A stretch of 6,864 bases of DNA from Acidobacteriota bacterium (GTDB taxonomy: Bacteria > Acidobacteriota > Thermoanaerobaculia > Multivoradales > JAHEKO01), in NCBI GenBank assembly GCA_006227875.1, contig SBFI01000463.1, forward strand, positions 1 to 6,864, in the 5' to 3' direction. Below are positions 1-5,630 of the stretch, piece by piece (the first letter of the stretch is position 1; each line of letters starts with the position of its first letter). The notes below the pieces were generated by a model. That model had not been told where the DNA came from and did not search any database. It worked only from the letters and a program-made list of their open reading frames with translations. A program made the translations under genes and the position numbers.

Positions 1-381
1 ACAAATGAGAAACGACGCGGCGACAAAACCGCCTCCCGTGACCCCCAGGCTTCCAGCCAGCCAGACAAGCGCCTCGACAAACCCCGAGCCGTTCATCAGC
101 GCCGCCAACACGCCCGCCAACAACCAGGCCATGATCATGAGCAGCACGATCGGCTGGCTCATGCCGCCGATCACCCTGTCGGCCCACTGCTTGCGGTCGC
201 GGGCCAACAGCATGGCGAGCGTCAGCGCCGCTACCAAGATCGGCCAGAAGCCGCGCTCGTCCGGAGCCCCGGAGAGACCCAGCCAGACGACACCCACGAG
301 AAAGAAGACAAAGGGAGCCAGTGCGCCAGCCGCACCGCCACGGAAAGCGAGCGGTGCAGGTGGCTGGGTTTCGGTGTCCAT
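1..381 (-). CDS. N-terminal part of a multi-pass membrane transporter, probably NhaC-like Na+/H+ antiporter (partial)
   Basis: The reverse strand is open from an ATG at 381-379 to the left edge, giving the first 127 residues of a longer protein. After a short polar tail (MDTETQPPAP) it is strongly hydrophobic, with likely membrane spans near residues 17-38, 44-60, 75-96 and 100-127. A charged loop at 61-69 (RDRKQWADR) separates spans two and three. The GFWPIL segment (44-49), the GGMSQPIVLLM segment (72-82) and the glycine-rich GVTGGGF (113-119) resemble NhaC-type Na+/H+ antiporters, which exchange sodium for protons across the inner membrane; this identification is from memory of the family and is tentative. 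It could be another secondary transporter of the same superfamily. No strong Shine-Dalgarno precedes the ATG. It is divergent from the 482-1878 operon, sharing a 100-nt spacer. The plus-strand frame that is open opposite this gene is a shadow. Confidence 0.6.
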   Translation of the reverse strand, partial: MDTETQPPAPLAFRGGAAGALAPFVFFLVGVVWLGLSGAPDERGFWPILVAALTLAMLLARDRKQWADRVIGGMSQPIVLLMIMAWLLAGVLAALMNGSGFVEALVWLAGSLGVTGGGFVAASFLIC

Positions 382-481
382 TCCGTCCAACTTTTCTCGA
401 CGCGAGACGCCCCAAGATAACAGAGTGCTGTCAACCATAGAATGGGTGGCGAACGGCGACAACGGAGTCGAAGGAGACGCG

Positions 482-832
482 ATGACAGAAACCGATGACA
501 CGTTCGAGCTCTACGATCTGCGGGTGGAGGTGGTGGCCGGTGAGGGCGAGATGGTCTGCAACCACAAAGAGGGAGACTACTTCGAGCTGTCGGGCGAGAA
601 CCTGTCTCTGCCGCCGGGCCAGACTTTCCCCATCTACCCGCTGGCAGCGCTCTTGCCGCTGCTCCCCGCCAAACAGAGATCGACTGACAGCAGGGATTGG
701 ATGACCACCGATACCGAGGTCGCCTGCCCCGATCCCAATTGCGGGGCTCGCTTTCGCATCATCCGGACCGGCCGGCGGACCTTTCGTCACAGCGAGGTCA
801 CCCGAGTACCGTTGGTTGAGGAGGGCGATTGA
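482..832 (+). CDS. TIGR04076-like small cysteine-containing protein
   Basis: This is a 116-residue soluble protein without signal peptide or membrane span. The ATG at 482 is chosen because AAGGAG lies at 471-476 with a 5-nt gap; the same frame is open upstream only because it runs antisense to the transporter gene. Visible features are a KEGDYFEL segment (29-36), a hydrophobic IYPLAALLPLLPAKQR segment (51-66), DWMTTD (72-77) and CPDPNC (82-87), then a basic FRIIRTGRRTFRH stretch. The order of an N-terminal strand, the GDxFEL motif, the YPLAALL helix and a late cysteine motif fits the uncharacterised TIGR04076 family as I remember it. Cys26, His28, Cys82 and Cys87 could form a metal or redox site; that is inference. 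The stop overlaps the start of the AKR gene, so the two products are probably made together and may be functional partners. The function is unknown. Confidence 0.72.
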   Translation: MTETDDTFELYDLRVEVVAGEGEMVCNHKEGDYFELSGENLSLPPGQTFPIYPLAALLPLLPAKQRSTDSRDWMTTDTEVACPDPNCGARFRIIRTGRRTFRHSEVTRVPLVEEGD

Positions 833-1878
833 TCGACCGCATCGACCTTGCACCGGGCTACAGCATCTCGCGGTTGATCAACGGCCTCTGGCAGCTGGCC
901 ACCGATCATCAGCGACGGGCTGTCGATCGCGAAACGGCGGTGCGTGACCTCTCGCGACTGGTCGAGGCCGGTCTCACCACCTTCGACTGTGCCGACATCT
1001 ATCTCGGGGTCGAAGAGCTGCTGGGCGAGCTGCTGCAGGCCTATCGGGTCGCCGGCGGGCGGCTCGCGGATATTCAGATCCACACCAAATTTGTCCCCGA
1101 CCGATCCCATCTGGCCACGATCACCCGGCAGGACGTGGAGAGGAGTATCGACCGCTCGCTCGGCCGGCTCGGCGTCGAGCGGCTCGACCTCGTCCAGTTT
1201 CATTGGTGGGACTACGAGATGCCCCGATACATCGAGGCGGCGGGCTGGCTGGCCGATCTCCAGCAGGCCGGCAAGATCCGCCTGCTCGGCACCACCAATT
1301 TCGATGTCCCCAGGATGCGGGAGCTCCTCGACGCCGGTTTCGAGCTCGTAGCCCACCAGGCCCAGTACTCGCTGCTCGACCACCGGCCGGAGGCTGGTCT
1401 GGTCGAGCTTTGCCGCGAGTACGGCCTCGGGCTGCTTTGCTACGGGGCGATCGCCGGCGGTTTTCTCTCCGAGCGATACCTCGGTCGTGGCGAGCCGATG
1501 GCTCCGCTGGCCAACCGCTCGCTCACCAAGTACAAGCTGATCATCGACGAGTTTGGCGGCTGGGAGCTCTTCCAGGATCTGTTGAAAATCCTCGTCGAGG
1601 TTTCACAGCGACACGGTGTGAGCCCCAGCAGCGTGGCCGTCCGTTGGGTGCTGGAGCGATCCCAGGTAGCAGCCGTCATTGTCGGCGGCCGAACCGCGAC
1701 ACACGTGGACGAGAATCTGCGGGTGTTCGATTTTTCTCTCGATGAGGAAGACCAGAGTCGCCTCGACGGTCCGCTGAATCGTGCCCTCGGCCCCGCCGGC
1801 GAGCCCTTTGGCTTGGAGCGTGTCCCCGGCGGACCCCACGCCGCCATTCTGAAGACCGAGCTGAACCGGCTCGACTAG
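829..1878 (+). CDS. Aldo/keto reductase
   Basis: This 349-residue cytoplasmic protein has the length and motifs of the (beta/alpha)8 AKR superfamily, which reduces carbonyls with NAD(P)H. The catalytic tetrad is visible: Asp53 and Tyr58 in FDCADIY, Lys87 in HTKF, and His125 in QFHWW. LLGTTNF (152-158, with Asn157) and HQAQYS (176-181, with Tyr180, expected to stack on the nicotinamide) follow. VIVGGRTATHVDENL near the C-terminus corresponds to the cofactor phosphate-binding loop and helix. The start is TTG at 829, sharing TTGA with the upstream stop; GGAGG at 820-824 sits 4 nt before it. No better in-frame ATG exists at the N-terminus, and the protein begins where AKRs begin (ISRLINGLWQL). 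Translational coupling to the small upstream gene is likely. Substrate cannot be predicted. A decayed homologue of its C-terminus lies at 5459-5580. Confidence 0.95.
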   Translation: MIDRIDLAPGYSISRLINGLWQLATDHQRRAVDRETAVRDLSRLVEAGLTTFDCADIYLGVEELLGELLQAYRVAGGRLADIQIHTKFVPDRSHLATITRQDVERSIDRSLGRLGVERLDLVQFHWWDYEMPRYIEAAGWLADLQQAGKIRLLGTTNFDVPRMRELLDAGFELVAHQAQYSLLDHRPEAGLVELCREYGLGLLCYGAIAGGFLSERYLGRGEPMAPLANRSLTKYKLIIDEFGGWELFQDLLKILVEVSQRHGVSPSSVAVRWVLERSQVAAVIVGGRTATHVDENLRVFDFSLDEEDQSRLDGPLNRALGPAGEPFGLERVPGGPHAAILKTELNRLD

Positions 1879-1881
1879 CTC

Positions 1882-1897
1882 CCACCCCAAAGGGTGG
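1882..1897 (+). terminator. Short hairpin just after the AKR stop, possible terminator
   Basis: CCACCC (1882-1887) and GGGTGG (1892-1897) form a perfect 6-bp stem closed by a CAAA loop, starting 3 nt after the AKR stop. There is no T-tract directly after it, so intrinsic termination would be weak; it may instead protect the 3' end. The decayed AKR copy carries a hairpin of different sequence at the same place (5581-5604), which supports a real role. Confidence 0.4.
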
Positions 1898-1902
1898 TGC
1901 GG

Positions 1903-2060
1903 AAACCCGGTTTGGCCGCTAGCGTGGGGTTAGCCCCGACAACGGCAAACCCGGTGATAGTCGGAAGCGCGAAGCTACAGTCGCACACCACTTCCGACTT
2001 GAAAGCTCCCACACCGCCGGGCTGCCGGAGGCCACATACCAACGGCCGAGGAGGCTCTGG
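1903..2060 (+). promoter_or_regulatory. Structured leader between AKR and kinase genes
   Basis: The 184-nt gap before the kinase has no coding potential that I trust but is rich in structure. AAACCCGGT occurs twice (1903-1911 and 1947-1955). GGGG (1926-1929) can pair with CCCC (1934-1937) over a TTAG loop. AGTCGGAAG (1959-1967) and CTTCCGACT (1991-1999) form 9-bp arms around 23 nt. CCGG at 2017-2020 and 2025-2028 can form a small hairpin. The order GGCAAACC (1944-1951), a short hairpin, GCGCGAAGCTACAG (1967-1980) and GCCGGGCTGCC (2016-2026) recalls the c-di-GMP-I (GEMM) riboswitch core, but the final stem does not pair and the expected GNRA loop is absent. The leader may hold the kinase promoter or an operator. 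The kinase Shine-Dalgarno GAGGAGG is at 2048-2054. Confidence 0.3.
1959..1999. repeat. 9-bp perfect inverted repeat (arms 1959-1967 and 1991-1999)
   Basis: The arms AGTCGGAAG and CTTCCGACT are exactly complementary and separated by 23 nt, 64 nt upstream of the kinase ATG. The arms could be a bipartite operator for a dimeric regulator or an RNA stem-loop in the leader. No T-tract follows, so it is not an obvious terminator. As RNA it would compete with the small hairpin at 1951-1964. Confidence 0.5.
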
Positions 2061-2062
2061 CC

Positions 2063-4492
2063 ATGACCGACGAGAAGCACCGTCCTCCGGACCTGTCGAG
2101 CGACGGACCCACCGAGCAGATGCCCTCCGCGGAGCTCCCCGCCGATCTCGTCCCCGGTCTCCATCTGCTGCAAAAGCTGGGCGAGGGCGGTATGGGCGAG
2201 GTATGGGAGGCCGATCAGACCGAGCCGGTGCGGCGCAGAGTAGCGCTGAAGCTAATCAAGCGCGGTATGGAGAGCAAGGAGGTCCTGGCCCGCTTCGAAT
2301 CCGAGCGCCAGGCCCTGGCTCTCATGAGCCACCCCAATATCGCCCAGGTCTACGACGCCGGTATCACCCAGGATGGTCGGCCCTACTTCGTCATGGAGCT
2401 GGTCAAGGGTGTTCCCATCACCAGCTACTGCGACACCAATCGGCTCAACACCAACGAGCGGCTCGAGCTGTTCACCCAGATCTGCGACGGAGTGCAGCAT
2501 GCCCACCACAAGGGGGTGATCCACCGGGACATCAAGCCCTCCAACATCCTGGTCAAGATCCAGGATGAAAAGCCCACACCCAAGATCATCGACTTCGGCG
2601 TGGCCAAGGCCACCGCTCAAAGGCTGACCGAACGGACCGTCTTCACCGAGCTGGGTCAGCTCATCGGCACACCCGAGTACATGAGTCCCGAGCAGGCCGA
2701 GATGACGGGCCTCGATATCGACACCCGGACCGACGTCTACTCACTCGGAGTGGTTCTCTACGAGCTGCTGGTGGGCGCTCAGCCCTTTGACGCCGCCGAC
2801 CTCCGACGCTCGGGCTTTGATGAGATTCGGCGCAAGATTCGCGAAGACGAGCCGCCCAAGCCAAGCACCCGATTCAGCGGTCTGGGAGAGACAAGACAAA
2901 GTGTGGCGGCCAGGCGACACTCCGATCCAACTGCTCTTATCAGGCGCCTGCAAGGCGATCTCGACTGGATCACCATGAAGGCGCTGGAGAAGGACCGGAC
3001 CCGACGTTATGGCTCGCCGGCCGAGCTGGCGGCGGATGTCGGACGGCATCTCCGAGACGAGCCCGTGATCGCAGGTCCGCCAAGCACCCTCTATCGGGCC
3101 CGAAAATTCATCGCCCGGCACCGACTTGGTGTGGGGGCGACGGGCCTGCTGGTGCTCTTGTTGGTGGCCTTCACGGTAGCCATTTCGGTGCAATCGGTGC
3201 AGGTTGCTCGTGAGCGTGATCGAGCCGAGATCGAGGCCGCCAAGGCCTTGGCATTCAAGCAATTCGTCGAGCAGACCCTGCTGTCAGCAGATCCGGAAGA
3301 AGGTCTGGGGCTCGACGTGACCGTGGCCGAGGCCTTGGATGCCGCGGTCGGCCGGCTCGAGGAGCTTTTTGCCGGTCAGCCAGGGGTCGAAGCGGCGGTC
3401 CGCCATGCCATCGGCTCGGCCTATTTCGAGCTTGCCCGCTACGAGGAAGCCCAGCCACTCCTCCGCGAGGCGCTGAGACTCAGACAGATGGAGCTCGGTG
3501 ACGAGAACATCGACACTGCAGACAGCCTACTAAAGGTGGGTCAGCTGCTAGCCGTACAGGGCGATGTAGACGGCGCCGAGGAGATGTACCACCGGTCGCT
3601 CGATATACGGCAGAAGCTCCTGGGAGAAAACCACGTCGCGGTGGCGGTGGTGCTGATGCGGATGGGGGCGCTCTATCGGGATTTCAACCGCAACGAAGAG
3701 GCCGAGGCGACCCTCCTGAGAGCCCTCGAGATTCAGCGTCGTGAAGGGGAAGAGACCCTTCAGGTGGCCGAGGTCAAAAACCACCTCGCGGTCCTTGCAG
3801 CGAACCAGGAAGAATACGCCACGGCTGCAGGGCTTCTCCAGGATGCCTTGAGCATCCGCCGCCGAGAGCTTGGTGAAGACCATGTGCTGGTGGCGGAGGG
3901 CTTAGCCAACCTGGCCGTCATCGCAGAAAGCAGTGGTGACTGGCTCACGGCCGAGCGTATGTACCGCGAGGCAGTGGAGGTGCTGCGGAGACTCTACGGA
4001 GGCGACAACGAAATGGTGGCCGCCACGATGGTCAACCTTGCCATGCTGCTCAGCGAGCACGGCGACGCGGCCGAGGCCGAGCAGCTGTTCGGGGAAGCTT
4101 TGATGATCGATCGTCGTCAACTGGGGCAAGATCACCCCTTCGTGGCACAGGACCTGCTCAACTTCGGCCAGTTTCTTGTCGAGCATGACAAGCCCGAAGA
4201 TGCCCAGCCACTGCTGGCAGAGGCGGTTTCGATTTATGAACGCGCCCTCGGATCCAGTGACTGGCACACCGCCACCGCCAGGCAGCTCTATGGCCACTGT
4301 TTGGGAGTGCTGGGCCGCTTTGAGGAGGGAGAAGAGGAGCTGCTGGCCGGACTCGAGGTTTTGGAGCAATCCCTCGGTTCGGAACACACCCGCACCATCA
4401 GAGCGCGAGAGCGGTTGGCCGAGCTCTACGAAACCTGGGGCCGACCCGAGAAAGAGGCTGCGCAGAGGGCTCTTCTGCCCACGACAGACTAG
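2063..4492 (+). CDS. Transmembrane Ser/Thr protein kinase with C-terminal TPR domain
   Basis: This 809-residue protein joins a cytoplasmic Hanks-type (PknB-like) kinase to a TPR sensor or scaffold. The kinase domain (about 33-330) looks active: glycine loop GEGGMGEV (40-47), Lys63 in VALK, alpha-C Glu81, HRDIKPSN with Asp156 and Asn161, DFG at 177-179, GTPEYMSPEQ (202-211) and DVYSLGV (224-230). A basic juxtamembrane segment ends in FIARHR (349-354), followed by one membrane span at about 355-376. The positive-inside rule places the kinase in the cytoplasm and the rest outside. Residues 380-445 are charged and helical. Residues 446-781 are eight 42-residue TPR units of kinesin-light-chain type, then a 28-residue capping helix region. 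GAGGAGG at 2048-2054 is 8 nt before the ATG. The architecture is typical of acidobacterial receptor kinases. Ligands and substrates cannot be inferred, and no phosphatase or response partner lies beside it. Confidence 0.96.
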   Translation: MTDEKHRPPDLSSDGPTEQMPSAELPADLVPGLHLLQKLGEGGMGEVWEADQTEPVRRRVALKLIKRGMESKEVLARFESERQALALMSHPNIAQVYDAGITQDGRPYFVMELVKGVPITSYCDTNRLNTNERLELFTQICDGVQHAHHKGVIHRDIKPSNILVKIQDEKPTPKIIDFGVAKATAQRLTERTVFTELGQLIGTPEYMSPEQAEMTGLDIDTRTDVYSLGVVLYELLVGAQPFDAADLRRSGFDEIRRKIREDEPPKPSTRFSGLGETRQSVAARRHSDPTALIRRLQGDLDWITMKALEKDRTRRYGSPAELAADVGRHLRDEPVIAGPPSTLYRARKFIARHRLGVGATGLLVLLLVAFTVAISVQSVQVARERDRAEIEAAKALAFKQFVEQTLLSADPEEGLGLDVTVAEALDAAVGRLEELFAGQPGVEAAVRHAIGSAYFELARYEEAQPLLREALRLRQMELGDENIDTADSLLKVGQLLAVQGDVDGAEEMYHRSLDIRQKLLGENHVAVAVVLMRMGALYRDFNRNEEAEATLLRALEIQRREGEETLQVAEVKNHLAVLAANQEEYATAAGLLQDALSIRRRELGEDHVLVAEGLANLAVIAESSGDWLTAERMYREAVEVLRRLYGGDNEMVAATMVNLAMLLSEHGDAAEAEQLFGEALMIDRRQLGQDHPFVAQDLLNFGQFLVEHDKPEDAQPLLAEAVSIYERALGSSDWHTATARQLYGHCLGVLGRFEEGEEELLAGLEVLEQSLGSEHTRTIRARERLAELYETWGRPEKEAAQRALLPTTD
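3398..4405 (+). repeat. Eight 42-residue TPR units inside the kinase gene
   Basis: Residues 446-781 divide into eight units of exactly 42 residues without insertions or deletions. Each has a first helix with a G/A-x-L or similar pattern, a turn, an AE/AQ-containing second helix (for example EEAQPLL, DGAEEMY, TAERMY, AEAEQLF, EDAQPLL) and an LG-x-x-H/N loop (LGDEN, LGENH, LGEDH, LGQDH, LGSEH). Unit 3 has REGEET in place of the LG loop. The units have diverged in DNA sequence, so this is an old protein-level array rather than a recent expansion. Confidence 0.85.
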
Positions 4493-4589
4493 AAGCTTCA
4501 ATCTGGGGTGAGCCGAGGGGCCGCCAAGGCTGCAGCCCGCCTCGAAGAGAGACGCGAGACTGAGTAACGGACCAGACGCGTCCCGTCGA

Positions 4590-4617
4590 AGGCGATGTTT
4601 GTTGCCATCAGTCGCCT
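4590..4617. terminator. Hairpin between convergent kinase and transglutaminase genes, possible bidirectional terminator
   Basis: AGGCGA (4590-4595) pairs with TCGCCT (4612-4617); alternatively AGGC/GCCT plus the inner GATG (4594-4597) and CATC (4606-4609) form a longer bulged stem. It overlaps the last codons and stop of the minus-strand gene and lies about 100 nt after the kinase stop. No clear T-tract is present on either side, so the call is tentative. The rest of 4493-4607 holds no gene; a second, poorer pairing GAGGGGC/GCCCGCCTC is possible near 4515-4545. Confidence 0.3.
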
Positions 4618-5288
4618 GACAGCTCCTCTTCCACATCCCGGTCGAAGTCCACGCCCTTCCAGGACGGAGGCAAGGAGTACTCCCGCCGGAAAGTTTCGAG
4701 AATCAGATCTATAGGAACGTCCGCAAATTCACCGCGGTACCGAAGGTATTCCATGTGCTGATTCCCGTCGAGATCGAATGGGTGATAAAGGGCATCGTTG
4801 TGCCCGTCGAACTCGAGAGGCCGCAATCGAAAGCGCTCGCAGAGCTCGATGTTGAAGGCGGGCGTCGCCTTCACCCAGACCCCATTCAGGTACATGGACG
4901 TAAACCCGTGCCAGTAGAAGACGTCCGTCTTCATATGCTCGCGCATCCGCGCGGTCGACAGGTGGTTTCGCACGTCGGCAAAGCCGAGCCGGGCTGGAAT
5001 CCCCAAGGCCCGGCAGCAAGCCGCGAGAAGAATCGCCTTGGGCACACACCAGCCGCGCCCTTGCTCCAACGTCGCGCTCGCCCGGAGCCCTTCGACTGAC
5101 AATTCGATGGTGTACGGGTCGTACCGAATCCGGTCGCGGACTAGGTAGTAGAGCCTGACCGCCTGCTCGACCCCGCTGGTAAGACCGGCACTGCTCTCCT
5201 TGGCGAGAGCCACCACCGCCTCGTGATCGCAATCGATGGCCGGCGTCGGTTGAAGATACTGCCGCTGTGTTGAACCCACAGTCAGCAT
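4608..5288 (-). CDS. Transglutaminase-like (papain-fold) domain protein
   Basis: This 226-residue protein has a transglutaminase-core (cysteine protease-like) fold. The helix RLYYLVRDRIRYDPY (45-59) is the usual lead-in, GWCVPKA (79-85) carries the expected nucleophile Cys81, and GIPARLGFADVRNHL (96-110) follows as in bacterial homologues. His127 in YWHGF is the likely catalytic base. The strand after it, VWVKATPAFN (137-146), has Thr142 where classical transglutaminases have the third triad residue Asp. PLEFDGHND and HMEYLRYRGEF in the C-terminal third look family-specific. There is no signal peptide or membrane span, so it is probably cytoplasmic. Bacterial members are often proteases or amidases rather than crosslinkers; the substrate is unknown. 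The ATG at 5288-5286 has only a weak Shine-Dalgarno, but the N-terminal YLQPTPAIDCDHEAV motif supports it. It is convergent with the kinase and shows no operon partner. Confidence 0.88.
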   Translation of the reverse strand: MLTVGSTQRQYLQPTPAIDCDHEAVVALAKESSAGLTSGVEQAVRLYYLVRDRIRYDPYTIELSVEGLRASATLEQGRGWCVPKAILLAACCRALGIPARLGFADVRNHLSTARMREHMKTDVFYWHGFTSMYLNGVWVKATPAFNIELCERFRLRPLEFDGHNDALYHPFDLDGNQHMEYLRYRGEFADVPIDLILETFRREYSLPPSWKGVDFDRDVEEELSGD

Positions 5289-5458
5289 ACTAGCCTGCCT
5301 GAGCCAGGGGCTGCTTTTTCGTCCTCGAGGTCAAACCCCATAGATGGCAAGCACACCCAGCAGCATCTGGAAGATGCGGCATGGATTCGCAGGCCCGTGT
5401 CAGATGTCCCACGGTCAAGCTCAGTTCTCCGTTGCTGGTGCCGGCAATCGTCGTGCCG
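5289..5458. other. Non-coding stretch upstream of transglutaminase gene
   Basis: I see no intact gene here. It should contain the promoter of the minus-strand transglutaminase gene, but no clear -35/-10 pair is visible. Its right half (5374-5458) may be older AKR debris: ATGCGG at 5374 and CCCAC at 5408 are spaced almost as in the intact gene (1315 and 1352), and 5416-5430 reads QAQFS in one frame against QAQYS at AKR residues 177-181. That extension is weak and lies in a different frame from the confident remnant. Confidence 0.35.
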
Positions 5459-5580
5459 TCGGCACCACGCGCCAACCGCTCGCTCACCAAGTACAAGTTG
5501 ATCATTGACGAATTCGGCGGCTCTGAGCTTTGCCAAAATCTGCGGCCATCCTGAAGACCGAGCTGAACCGGCTCGATTAA
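5459..5580 (+). pseudogene. Decayed aldo/keto reductase remnant with internal deletion and frameshift
   Basis: Two blocks align with the intact AKR gene. 5471-5542 matches 1510-1581 with 10 differences in 72 nt, encoding ANRSLTKYKLIIDEFGG; 5459-5470 aligns more loosely to 1498-1509. 5542-5580 matches 1840-1878 with 4 differences in 39 nt, encoding AILKTELNRLD and a stop. About 259 nt present in the intact gene (1582-1840) are missing at the junction, which shifts the frame and puts TGA at 5552-5554. No start, catalytic residues or cofactor loop remain. Of the 14 differences in the two blocks, 10 are silent, so this was probably a separate working homologue before it died, not a recent copy. 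Similarity continues weakly past the stop to about 5617. The remnant lies between the transglutaminase start and the AlaX stop. Confidence 0.9.
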
Positions 5581-5604
5581 CCCACACTCGAGAAGGTGTA
5601 TGGG
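5581..5604 (+). terminator. Hairpin after the stop of the AKR remnant
   Basis: CCCA (5581-5584) pairs with TGGG (5601-5604) and CAC (5585-5587) with GTG (5596-5598), leaving a two-base bulge and an 8-nt loop. It sits where the intact AKR gene has its 6-bp CCACCC/GGGTGG hairpin, with different bases but a similar shape. There is no T-tract. It could be a relic terminator. Confidence 0.3.
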
Positions 5605-5630
5605 AATCGCGGTTTGCCTCCATCCTAAAG

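Noticed and set aside
429..434. Perfect TTGACA (-35 consensus) on the minus strand upstream of the transporter gene, and TAGAAT (438-443) on the plus strand
   Set aside because: Neither has a matching partner box at 16-18 bp spacing, so neither can be called a promoter.
5..481. Long N-terminal extension (159 residues) of the small plus-strand protein
   Set aside because: It runs antisense to the transporter gene, has low-complexity Pro/Ala/Ser composition, and a good Shine-Dalgarno at 471-476 marks the ATG at 482 as the true start.
1929..1935. GTTAGCC, resembling part of an integron attC core site
   Set aside because: No matching RYYYAAC partner and palindromic attC structure is visible, and there is no integrase or cassette array.
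3902..4636. 244-residue minus-strand reading frame opposite the kinase TPR region
   Set aside because: It is a mirror of the strongly coding TPR array in G+C-rich DNA, with no recognisable domain. The same applies to other antisense frames such as 787-1383 and 2741-3262.
5302..5319. AGCC-AGG-GGCT stem followed by TTTTT, resembling a plus-strand terminator
   Set aside because: The stem is only 4 bp and no plus-strand gene upstream would end there; it lies just ahead of the minus-strand transglutaminase start.
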